64,000 bases of DNA from UBA830 sp038146925. GTDB lineage: Bacteria > Pseudomonadota > Alphaproteobacteria > MPNO01 > UBA830. Both the position numbers and the translations under genes were made by a program. Within the stretch, counting starts at the first letter, position 1. Each line of letters opens with the position of its first letter. Location of the stretch: assembly GCA_038146925.1 (NCBI GenBank), contig JAYQSP010000009.1, positions 1-64,000 of the forward strand. Reading direction: 5' to 3'. Under the pieces are notes generated by a model. It was not told where the DNA came from and did not search any database. It saw only the letters and a program-made list of their open reading frames with translations. Positions 17,038 to 24,877 of the stretch are shown here, piece after piece.

Positions 17038-18707
17038 TGGCGACGAATGTCGAAACCGGCGCGATGCCGGGCAAACCCGGTTCCGCGCTCAGCAAATCCG
17101 CCCGGCTGCGTGCATTGCTGGAGGGCCCCGAACTTGGCTTTCTGATGGAGGCGCATGACGGCCTGTCGGCAAAGATTGCGGAAGAAGCCGGCTTCGAAGC
17201 CATCTGGGCGTCCGGGCTTTCGATGTCCGCCGCGCTGGGCGTGCGCGATTCCAACGAGGCCTCGTGGACCCAGGTGCTGGAAGTTCTGGAATTCATGGCC
17301 GATGCGACCGGCATCCCGATCCTGATGGACGGCGACACCGGTTACGGCAATTTCAACAATGTCCGCCGGCTGGTGATGAAGCTCTGCCAGCGCGGCATCG
17401 CCGGCGCCTGCATCGAGGACAAGCTGTTCCCGAAGACCAATTCCTTTATCGGCGACGGCCAGCCGCTGGCCGACATGGAGGAATTCTGCGGCAAGATCAA
17501 GGCCGGCAAGGACAGCCAGACCGATCCCGGCTTCGTGCTCGTCGCCCGGGTCGAGGCGCTGATTTCCGGCTGGGGACTGGACGAAGCGCTGAAGCGCGCC
17601 CACGCCTACCGGGACGCCGGCGCCGACGCCGTGCTGATCCATTCGAAGCAGTCCAGCGCCAACGAGATCATGTCCTTCATGCGCGAATGGGACGATTCCT
17701 GCCCCGTCGTGATCGTGCCGACCACCTATTACGGGACGCCGACCGACCAGTTCCGCGCCGCCGGGGTCAACGCCGTGATCTGGGCCAATCATTCGGTCCG
17801 AGCCTCCATCAGCGCCATGCGCGAAGCCGCCCGTAAGATTCACGACGAAGAAAGCGTCGTCGACCTGGAAGACCGGATCGCCACCGTGAAGGATATCTTC
17901 CAGCTTGCCGGAAACGACGAGCTGAAAGACGCCGAAGACCGTTACCTGCCCACCGACGACGACGCGCCGCGCGGCATCGTGCTGGCCGCCACCCGCGGCA
18001 GCGCGCTGGGACCGCTGACCGAGGACAAGCCGAAATGCATGGTGGAAATTCAGGGCCAGCCCCTGCTCCGTCGCCTGACCCGGTCGCTGCGACAGTCGGG
18101 CGTGCGCGACGTCGCCGTCGTGCGCGGCTATGCCAAGGACGCCGTCGACCTGCCGAACCTGACCTATATCGACAACGACGCGTTTGAGACCACGGGCGAA
18201 GCCGCGTCGCTCGCCACGGCGATCGACCGGCTCACCGGCGACACCGTCATCGCCTATGGCGACATTCTGTTCCGCCGCTACATTCTGGACGCGCTGGTCG
18301 AGACCGAAGGCGATATCGTGCTCGCCGTCGACGGCATGTGGCGCGAACGCACCGACCGGTCGGAAAATTCGGGCCGCGACCTGGTGCGCTGTTCCCGCCC
18401 CTTCAGCCCCAGCTTCATCGAGGACGATCCGGTCCTGTTCGAAGGCATCGTCGCGGATGCGAACGATGCCGACGACTGCACCGGCGAATGGATCGGTATT
18501 GCGCGGCTCAGCAAGAAGGGCGCCGAACTGGTCCGCAAAGAACTCGAAGCCATGAAAAGCGACGGTACGCTGGAAACCGCCGACCTCGCCACCCTGTTCG
18601 CAAGGCTGGCCGATGCCGGTAACGCACCGCACGTGCATTACGTCGCCGGCCACTGGCTTGACGTAAACGACGCCTTCGATCTCGCCCGCGCGCGGGATTT
18701 TTTGTAG
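17037..18707 (+). CDS. aepX: Phosphoenolpyruvate mutase fused to a nucleotidyltransferase domain
   Basis: A 556-residue fusion. Residues 1-300 are PEP mutase, an isocitrate-lyase-type barrel with the diagnostic EDKLFPKTNSF starting at residue 127 and metal-binding DGDTGYG; it rearranges PEP to phosphonopyruvate, the entry step for C-P bonds. From about residue 313 a nucleotidyltransferase domain follows. Its loop reads LAATRGSALGPLTEDKPK, where family members have LAAGxGxRL, so the Gly and the catalytic Arg are replaced. The metal Asp in IAYGDILF remains. The mutase half looks active; the transferase half may be impaired or altered. Phosphonopyruvate decarboxylase follows. Confidence 0.92.
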   Translation: MATNVETGAMPGKPGSALSKSARLRALLEGPELGFLMEAHDGLSAKIAEEAGFEAIWASGLSMSAALGVRDSNEASWTQVLEVLEFMADATGIPILMDGDTGYGNFNNVRRLVMKLCQRGIAGACIEDKLFPKTNSFIGDGQPLADMEEFCGKIKAGKDSQTDPGFVLVARVEALISGWGLDEALKRAHAYRDAGADAVLIHSKQSSANEIMSFMREWDDSCPVVIVPTTYYGTPTDQFRAAGVNAVIWANHSVRASISAMREAARKIHDEESVVDLEDRIATVKDIFQLAGNDELKDAEDRYLPTDDDAPRGIVLAATRGSALGPLTEDKPKCMVEIQGQPLLRRLTRSLRQSGVRDVAVVRGYAKDAVDLPNLTYIDNDAFETTGEAASLATAIDRLTGDTVIAYGDILFRRYILDALVETEGDIVLAVDGMWRERTDRSENSGRDLVRCSRPFSPSFIEDDPVLFEGIVADANDADDCTGEWIGIARLSKKGAELVRKELEAMKSDGTLETADLATLFARLADAGNAPHVHYVAGHWLDVNDAFDLARARDFL

Positions 18708-18724
18708 ACTCCTTCCCGTTCGTC

Positions 18725-18791
18725 ATCCCCGCGCAGGCGGGGATCTCTCTGAATACAGAATCCTCCACAAGATTCCCGCCTGCGCGGGAAT
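18725..18791. repeat. Pair of inverted GC-rich palindromic repeats
   Basis: ATCCCCGCGCAGGCGGGGAT (18725-18744) and, 27 bases on, ATTCCCGC-CTGC-GCGGGAAT (18772-18791) are two 20-bp palindromes of one family in opposite orientation. They fill the space between the PEP mutase fusion and phosphonopyruvate decarboxylase. The transcript could fold into one large hairpin and weaken read-through. Another pair lies at 20917-20979. Confidence 0.85.
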
Positions 18792-18830
18792 GATGGACAA
18801 AACAGCGCGACAATCACCAGAGCCCTCACC

Positions 18831-19967
18831 ATGATCAACGCCGACGATTTCCTCTCTCCCGCCCGCGACGCCGGATACGATTTCTACACCGGTGTGCCGT
18901 GTTCGTTCCTGACAGAGATCATCAACCGGGTCATTTCGGATACGTCGCTGGACTATGTCGGCGCGGCGAGCGAGGGCGAAGCGGTAGCCATCGCATCGGG
19001 CGCCTGGCTGGCGGGACGCAAAACCGTGGTCATGTGTCAGAATTCCGGTCTCGGCAACACGGTCAATCCGCTGACGTCGCTGAACCACCCGTTCAGGATC
19101 CCCACCATGATGATCGTCACCTGGCGTGGCCAGCCCGGCATCACGGACGAACCGCAACACGAACTGATGGGCCCGATCACCCCGGATTTGCTGGACACCA
19201 TGCATATTCCGCACAGCGTATTCCCCCAGTCGGAAGACGAGATAGCGGACGCGCTGGCAGCGGCGCAGGCGAAAATGGACGAAACCGACCTGCCCTTTGC
19301 CTTTGTCATGCCGAAAGGCTCCGTCGCACCGGAGAAACTGGACGAAGCCGCCCGCGCATTGCCGCCGCGCGGCACGCTGACGGATTACACGGAAGGCGGC
19401 GAGCGTCCGACGCGCTACCGGACGCTGGAACGCCACCTGGCGCTGGTGCCGGACACCGCGGCGGTAATCGCGTCCACGGGCAAGTCCGGACGCGAGCTGT
19501 TCACCCTCGACGACCGCGACCAGCATCTCTACCAGGTCGGCTCCATGGGCTGCGCCAGCGGCATGGCGCTCGGCGTGGCGCTGAATTCGGACCGCAAGGT
19601 CGTCGCGCTGGACGGCGACGGCGCCGTGCTGATGAAAATGGGCGCGCTGGCGACCGTCGGCGCCTATCAGCCGGATAACCTGATCCACATCGTCCTCGAC
19701 AACGGCGTCCACGATTCCACGGGCGGCCAGTCCACCGTCTCCGCCTCGGTCGAATTCGCCGAGATCGCCATTTCGTCCGGCTACGCGACAGCGGCGAAAT
19801 GCGACAGCCTCGACGGGTTCGAAAAGGCCTATTCGGCGGCGCTGTCGGCAGACGGCCCGCACCTGATCCATATGCGCATCCAGCCGGGCTCGCTGAAGGA
19901 ACTCGGCCGGCCGACGGTGAAGCCGCCGGAAGTAGCCCGGCGGTTCAAGGCGTTTCTGGCGGGGTAA
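18831..19967 (+). CDS. aepY: Phosphonopyruvate decarboxylase
   Basis: A 378-residue ThDP enzyme that decarboxylates phosphonopyruvate to phosphonoacetaldehyde and pulls the unfavourable PEP mutase reaction forward. The N-terminal Pyr domain opens with FYTGVPCSFL and has the catalytic Glu in AASEGEAVAIASG. The C-terminal PP domain has the ThDP motif beginning GDGAVLMKMGAL (about 262) and DNGVHDSTGGQ, typical of this enzyme. It is in line with the PEP mutase fusion 123 bases upstream, separated by a palindromic repeat pair. Confidence 0.92.
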   Translation: MINADDFLSPARDAGYDFYTGVPCSFLTEIINRVISDTSLDYVGAASEGEAVAIASGAWLAGRKTVVMCQNSGLGNTVNPLTSLNHPFRIPTMMIVTWRGQPGITDEPQHELMGPITPDLLDTMHIPHSVFPQSEDEIADALAAAQAKMDETDLPFAFVMPKGSVAPEKLDEAARALPPRGTLTDYTEGGERPTRYRTLERHLALVPDTAAVIASTGKSGRELFTLDDRDQHLYQVGSMGCASGMALGVALNSDRKVVALDGDGAVLMKMGALATVGAYQPDNLIHIVLDNGVHDSTGGQSTVSASVEFAEIAISSGYATAAKCDSLDGFEKAYSAALSADGPHLIHMRIQPGSLKELGRPTVKPPEVARRFKAFLAG

Positions 19968-19982
19968 CAGACAAGAATGAGC

Positions 19983-20071
19983 CCCTCCCCCTTTTAGGGG
20001 GAGGGCTAGGGAGAGGATTAAATAAGCTTGTCTCCCCCTCTCCCTAGCCCTCTCCCCGGAGGGGCGAGGGG
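19983..20071. repeat. Compound C/G-rich palindromic repeat
   Basis: Three nested elements follow phosphonopyruvate decarboxylase: a 9-bp hairpin (CCCTCCCCC-TTTTA-GGGGGAGGG, 19983-20005), a 14-bp perfect inverted repeat (GGGCTAGGGAGAGG at 20003-20016 with its complement at 20037-20050), and a CCCCGGAGGGG element at about 20054-20064. Related sequences lie at 33416-33431 and 60043-60134. They are intergenic and may act as terminators or mRNA-stabilising structures. Confidence 0.8.
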
Positions 20072-20147
20072 ATATTCAGTGCCGTCGTCCCGCATTGACT
20101 CCCCTGCCCGTTGGCGCAAGAAACACGGCACAAAAGGGAGACATCCG

Positions 20148-20903
20148 ATGGCCGACATCACGCTTTACTGCTTTCCGCAATCGACCTGCAGCCAGAAGGT
20201 GCGCCTTGCGCTGTGGGAAAAGGGCATTCCGTTCGAGGAAAAGCATGTCGATCACAAGAACCGCGAACACCTCAGCGACTGGTACCTAAAGCTCAACCCC
20301 AACGGCGTGGTGCCGACCCTGACCGACGGCGACGACGTGATCATCGATTCCTCGGTCATTCTGGAATATCTGGAAGACGTCTATCCCGAACATGAAATGT
20401 CGCCGAAGGACTTCGTGAAGCGCGCCCACATGCGGAAATGGCTGCGCTATCTGGAAGAGGTCCCGACCCCGGCGATCCGCGTGCCGTCCTTCAACAAGCA
20501 TCTCGCGAAGCGCTACGAGAACATGGAGGACGACGCCTATCAGGCGATGGCCGAGGCGCATCCCGTCCGCAAGCATTTCTACCAGCGCATGAACAAGACC
20601 GGCTTCAGCGCGGAAGAAACGGCGGAATCCCTCGACCGCTTGGACAGCGCCGCACAACGGGTGGCCGAAGCGCTCGACGGCCACGGCAAGGACTGGATCA
20701 TGGGCGACATGCTGACCATCGTCGATGCCGCCTACATGCCGACCGTCGACCGCATGATCGATCTCGGCCTGAACGACATGATCGACAGCCGCCCGGCGCT
20801 CAAGGCCTGGTACGACCGCTACGCGGCCCGAGACGCTTTTTCTAAGACGTTCTACGAAGGCGCGCGGTTGACCGATATCTTCGGCAAGGATGCGGCGGCG
20901 TGA
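20148..20903 (+). CDS. Glutathione S-transferase family protein
   Basis: A 251-residue protein with an N-terminal thioredoxin-like domain (LYCFPQSTCSQKVRLALWEKG, cis-Pro in NPNGVVPTL, glutathione-binding IIDSSVILEYLED) and an all-helical C-terminal domain. The start ATG 20148 has AAAGGGAG seven bases upstream. The extended C-terminal helix region (about 160 residues) recalls the beta-etherase and dehalogenase-like GSTs rather than detoxifying ones. It is bracketed by palindromic repeats, and no neighbour defines its substrate. Confidence 0.88.
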   Translation: MADITLYCFPQSTCSQKVRLALWEKGIPFEEKHVDHKNREHLSDWYLKLNPNGVVPTLTDGDDVIIDSSVILEYLEDVYPEHEMSPKDFVKRAHMRKWLRYLEEVPTPAIRVPSFNKHLAKRYENMEDDAYQAMAEAHPVRKHFYQRMNKTGFSAEETAESLDRLDSAAQRVAEALDGHGKDWIMGDMLTIVDAAYMPTVDRMIDLGLNDMIDSRPALKAWYDRYAARDAFSKTFYEGARLTDIFGKDAAA

Positions 20904-20916
20904 CACCGGCCAAAAG

Positions 20917-21028
20917 ATCCCCGCCTGCGCGGGGATGACAGTTTAAGTTAAGTTCCGTCATTCCCGCGCAGGCGGGAATCTTCTTGCCACCGAAACAGAC
21001 ACGTAGACCCTCGGATCAAGTCCGAGGG
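20917..21028. repeat. Second palindrome pair plus a distinct 21-bp palindrome
   Basis: 20917-20936 (ATCCCCGC-CTGC-GCGGGGAT) and 20960-20979 (ATTCCCGC-GCAG-GCGGGAAT) belong to the family seen at 18725-18791. A different palindrome, CCCTCGGA-TCAAG-TCCGAGGG, lies at 21008-21028. All are between the convergent GST gene and the phthalate-decarboxylase-like gene, where bidirectional termination would be useful. Confidence 0.85.
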
Positions 21029-21065
21029 CGACAGTCTTCTTGTTTGATCCGACGAAACAACAATC

Positions 21066-22061
21066 TCAGTCCAGCCGCCCGTGCGTGGGCGCGAACAGAT
21101 CGTCGACCGGGATGATCTCCGGGATGAAATTCTGCTGGTGCATGTATTTGACGAACGCCTCCAGCGTCGGCCGGTTCTCGTCAACGCCGTAGGGCCACGG
21201 GTCGCCGCCGAACACCTCGTCGATTTCGCGCAGGTCGTCGAACAGCCAGGGCAGCATGTACTTCTGCGCGCCGGAGAAATACATCGCCTCCTGCGCCCAG
21301 TCCTTGGCCGCCAGGAACGCCTTGTACAGGCTCTGCGCCACCCATTTGTGCCGGGCGTATATGTCTTTGCGGATCACCACCGTGTGCATGATCGGGTGAA
21401 TGCGGTGCTCCTTGTAGTATCTCTTTTCTTCCTCGCGGAAATCGGGAAAAAGGTAGCCGACCTTGTCCGGATCGGTGCGCACGGAATCCGGCATGCGCGA
21501 ACCCAGCACGGCGTCGATGTCCCCGTCCCGCAGCATTTCCGACAGGGACTTGTCGGACGTGTTCGGCGTGATTTCCACCGGTTTCAGAAGCTGCGGCGGC
21601 GCGGGCGGATCGCCGTGGCTGCCGGCCTTTTCCATCGCGCCCTGGATCCACTGCACGTCCGACAGGTCGACGCCGTAGATGTTTTCCAGATCCCCGCGGA
21701 TCCAGATCGCCGCCGTCTGGGTATAGAGCGGCGTGCCGATCCGCTTGCCCGCCAGGTCCTTGGGTTCTTTGATACCGGCCTTCTTGTTGACGCAGATGAA
21801 GGCGTGGCGGAATGCCTTTGACGGGAACACCGGAATGGCGATGAAAGGGCTGATGTCCTTTGCCGTCATGGTGACGTATTCGGCCAGCGACATTTCCGAC
21901 AGGTCGAATTCCTGGGCGCCGACCATGCGGTCGAAGATTTCGCGCGGCGCCTGAATTTCGAGAAAGTTCAGATCGATGCCCTCGACGTCGATCAGCCCGT
22001 AATTCAGCGCCTCCATGCGGTCATACGGCCCGCAGGCGAAAGTAAGCGGCAGTTTGGACAT
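21066..22061 (-). CDS. 4,5-dihydroxyphthalate decarboxylase-like protein (Pht5 family)
   Basis: A 331-residue protein with the fold of type II periplasmic binding proteins but no signal peptide: it starts MSKLPLTFACGPYDRMEALN. This matches the Pht5 family of cytoplasmic decarboxylases that remove a carboxyl from 4,5-dihydroxyphthalate in phthalate breakdown. Candidate features are the conserved early YDR and 'EMSLAEYV', and the GKRIGTPLYTQTAAIW segment. It is encoded downstream of an acyl-CoA ligase on the same strand. A true solute-binding role is unlikely without an export signal; the actual substrate is unproven. Confidence 0.78.
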   Translation of the reverse strand: MSKLPLTFACGPYDRMEALNYGLIDVEGIDLNFLEIQAPREIFDRMVGAQEFDLSEMSLAEYVTMTAKDISPFIAIPVFPSKAFRHAFICVNKKAGIKEPKDLAGKRIGTPLYTQTAAIWIRGDLENIYGVDLSDVQWIQGAMEKAGSHGDPPAPPQLLKPVEITPNTSDKSLSEMLRDGDIDAVLGSRMPDSVRTDPDKVGYLFPDFREEEKRYYKEHRIHPIMHTVVIRKDIYARHKWVAQSLYKAFLAAKDWAQEAMYFSGAQKYMLPWLFDDLREIDEVFGGDPWPYGVDENRPTLEAFVKYMHQQNFIPEIIPVDDLFAPTHGRLD

Positions 22062-22190
22062 CGGTTTCCCCTTCTATGTTCCAGCGGCGTGGTGCGTGGA
22101 CCCGTTTTACGTGCCGCTATAGCTATCACAGGCGCCTGCAGGGGGAAATCATGACACGAACCTGCGCGGCCCGGATACGGCGCCGGACCT

Positions 22191-23726
22191 TCAGTTTCCC
22201 GTGACGATGTCCTTCAATTCGCGGCGCAGAACCTTGTTGGCGGCGTTGCGCGGCAAGGCGTCGAGAAACCGGTATTCCCGGGGCCGCTTGTAGTTCGCGA
22301 GCGCGGAGTCCCGGCACCACGCATCGAGCGTATCGGCATCGATGCCATTCGCGACGACACAGGCGACGACCCTTTCCGACCACCGATCGTCCGGCATGCC
22401 GATCACGGCCGCCTCGCGCACGGCTTCGTGCTGCATCAGGATCGTTTCGACCTCTTCGGGGTGAATGTTCTCCCCGCCCGACACGATCATGTCATCCACC
22501 CGGCCGCACAATTCCAGATCGCCGTCGGGACGCCGGAAGATGATGTCGCCGGTCCGGTACCAGCCGCCGGTCAGTTTTTCCGCCGTCGCATCGGGCCGGT
22601 TGAGGTAGCCGAGGAACGTGGCGTCGGCCGTCGCGTCGACCAGCAGTTCGCCTTCTTCACCGGCGTCGCAGACATCGTCGACGTCGCCGCCGATCCGCCC
22701 GACCCGCACCCGCGAATAGAAACCGGGCCGGTATTGCAGCGGTCTGCCCGCGGGGTCCGGCATATACAGCGCGTTCATGACTTCCGTCGTGCCGTAAATG
22801 TTCGTTATCCTGGCGTTGGGGAAGGCCGGTTTCACGCGGTCGAGCAACGGCCCCGGCATCACCGCACCGGCGTAAACCAGCGTGTCCACAGAACCCATGT
22901 CGGCGGGATCGAAACCGGGCGCCGCCAGCATGGCATGAAAATGCGCCGGCGCACCGAACACATAGGTGAGGCCGTGGGTTTTGATCGCTTCGACGGCGGC
23001 GGCAGGATCGAACGCGGAATGCACGTAATAAGTGCCGTTCAGCGACAGCGTCGTGACCAGCGCCGCATAGAACCCGACGGCGTGAAACAGCGGCATCAGG
23101 CCAAGCGCCCTGTTCTGCGGCCCATGGCGCAGGCCGCACTGTACCGGCACAAACAGAACGCGTCCGTCGGTGGCGCGATGCGGGATCATGACGCCCTTGG
23201 GCAACCCGGTGGTTCCGGACGTATAGAGAACGAAGGCGACGTCTTCGGGATCGGGTGGCGTCCAGGCCGTCAGGTCCGCCGCGTCGGCGCGGCAGGTTTC
23301 AAAGGTAGCCGCGCCGTCGAATTCGCCCCCGACGGTCAGGATGGGCGCGTTTTCCGGCAGCGCGGCCCCGGCCGCGGCGACGATATCTTCATCGGCGATG
23401 CAAACGGCGCCCGCCATGTCCGCATCCGCGATCAGGGACCCTGCCTCGTCCGGTTTCAGGCGCGGGTTGATCATGCAGACGACCGCCCCCAGCCGGTGCA
23501 GCGCCAGGAGCGCGATCACATGCTGCAGCACATTGGGCAGAACGGTCGCGACATACTGACCGGGCCGCAGGCCGGCCTCGGCAAGACCCGCTGCCGCGGT
23601 TTCGACCTCGTCCACCAACTCGGCGAACGTCAGCCGGCGGTCGCTGCGGTCGTCGACCACGGCGATGTTGTCCGGCGTCCGGTCCGCGGCCAGCCATATG
23701 TGATCCCACACCGTCTGCATACCCAT
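22191..23726 (-). CDS. AMP-dependent acyl-CoA synthetase/ligase
   Basis: A 511-residue ANL-superfamily enzyme that adenylates a carboxylic acid and transfers it to CoA. The P-loop is YTSGTTGLPKGVMI, the A5 core is IYGTTEV, the A7 hinge is WYRTGDIIF, and the catalytic Lys lies in NAANKVLRREL near the C-terminus. I choose ATG 23726, which has GGGAAGAG seven bases upstream, over a start 48 bases earlier. It precedes the Pht5-like gene by 129 bases on the same strand and may activate a related aromatic or branched acid. Confidence 0.9.
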   Translation of the reverse strand: MGMQTVWDHIWLAADRTPDNIAVVDDRSDRRLTFAELVDEVETAAAGLAEAGLRPGQYVATVLPNVLQHVIALLALHRLGAVVCMINPRLKPDEAGSLIADADMAGAVCIADEDIVAAAGAALPENAPILTVGGEFDGAATFETCRADAADLTAWTPPDPEDVAFVLYTSGTTGLPKGVMIPHRATDGRVLFVPVQCGLRHGPQNRALGLMPLFHAVGFYAALVTTLSLNGTYYVHSAFDPAAAVEAIKTHGLTYVFGAPAHFHAMLAAPGFDPADMGSVDTLVYAGAVMPGPLLDRVKPAFPNARITNIYGTTEVMNALYMPDPAGRPLQYRPGFYSRVRVGRIGGDVDDVCDAGEEGELLVDATADATFLGYLNRPDATAEKLTGGWYRTGDIIFRRPDGDLELCGRVDDMIVSGGENIHPEEVETILMQHEAVREAAVIGMPDDRWSERVVACVVANGIDADTLDAWCRDSALANYKRPREYRFLDALPRNAANKVLRRELKDIVTGN

Positions 23727-23886
23727 TTCGGCACTCTTCCCGTTACGTCGGAGCATCATACTGAGGCGATGCACCGCCCTTCAACCGCGGCGAGACAACG
23801 CATTGGTTAACCGAAGTTAAACCTGTCGCCGGTAGAGTTCCGGCATTCGCGCGCGTTCCCTGCGCGCTTCAACAGAGATCGCGACC

Positions 23887-24871
23887 ATGAGCAATGCAAA
23901 CGCGGCGCCAGCCGACAGCCACGACAGTTTCGACAACGCCTTCGAAGCGATAGACGATCTCGAAGCCGGGACGCTCGATTTCGAAGAGGACATCAAGGCG
24001 GTCGCAGGCGTGGCCGACCAGGTCCAGGCAATCGCGAAACAGACCAATCTGCTGGCGCTGAATGCCACGATCGAAGCGGCGCGCGCGGGCGATGCCGGCA
24101 AAGGATTCGCCGTCGTCGCCGCCGAAGTGAAACAGCTGTCGGACGAAACCCGCAAGGCCACCGACCAGATCGGCGCGACGCTGAAATCGCTGACCGCCAA
24201 GCTGGAACAGTTCGTGGCGAGAACCGAAACTGCGCGCAAATCCATCGAACACGCCCAGGACCGGTCGGGCAGCCCGGTCGGGATCGTTTCCGATACGCCG
24301 GCGCAAGAGCCCGCCGCCGCGGCGCGGATTTCCGAAGCGCCGCCCCGGGTCGAAACCGCCGCAGCGCCGGAACCGCCGCCCCCCCGCCGCGCCCGAAACC
24401 GTGCCCGAACCTGCCGCCCCCGCGAAGCCGGCACAGGCGGCCGGTCCGTGTCCGGATCTTCCCATCTCCACCGGCGACATCAAACATGTGCAGCAGAGCT
24501 TTATCGCCATCGGCCTCGATTCCGCCGAAACGGCAGACATGTTCTACGGGCGTCTATTCGAAACCCATCCGGATCTGGAAAGCCGCTTTACCGGCGAAAT
24601 GAAAGAATACGGCCACCAGCCGATCGAAATCATGCAGGTGATGGTCGCCGGTATCCTGAGCAACGAATCCGTCCTGCCGGTGGTTCGGGAACTGGGCAAC
24701 CGGTACCGGGAATACGGCGTGGAAGTAGGCGATTATGCGGCCGTGGCAGAAGCGCTGATGTGGACGCTGGAGCAGAAGCTTGGCGACAGGTTCACGCCGG
24801 ATATCCGCAATGCCCGGGTGAACTTCTATGCCCTTATCGCGGAATCGATGATCAAGGGTCCGGTGACGTAG
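23887..24871 (+). pseudogene. Methyl-accepting-type signalling tip fused to a globin, broken by a C7 frameshift
   Basis: Residues 40-95 are a chemoreceptor hairpin tip (QTNLLALNATIEAARAGDAGKGF, then VVAAEVKQLSDET), with no membrane span or sensor in front. A Pro/Ala-rich linker follows, and at 24379-24385 a run of seven C shifts the frame. With six C the frame continues through PEPPPPAAPETVPEP into a globin domain (about 24470-24865), giving 327 residues. The globin aligns with bacterial haemoglobins but has Tyr (TAC 24704-24706, RYREYGV) where the haem-binding F8 His belongs. The order tip-then-globin is the reverse of ordinary globin-coupled sensors. Whether the shift is an error, decay or slippage is open. 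Confidence 0.8.
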
Positions 24872-24877
24872 ACCGAT

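Noticed and set aside
16557..18653. A 698-codon open frame on the minus strand opposite the PEP mutase gene
   Set aside because: The plus strand carries a clear PEP mutase with family motifs; the antisense frame is His/Gly/Val-rich low-complexity typical of a GC-rich shadow.
19983..20071. CRISPR-like array in the C/G-rich repeats
   Set aside because: Repeats are palindromic and not separated by regular unique spacers; no cas genes.
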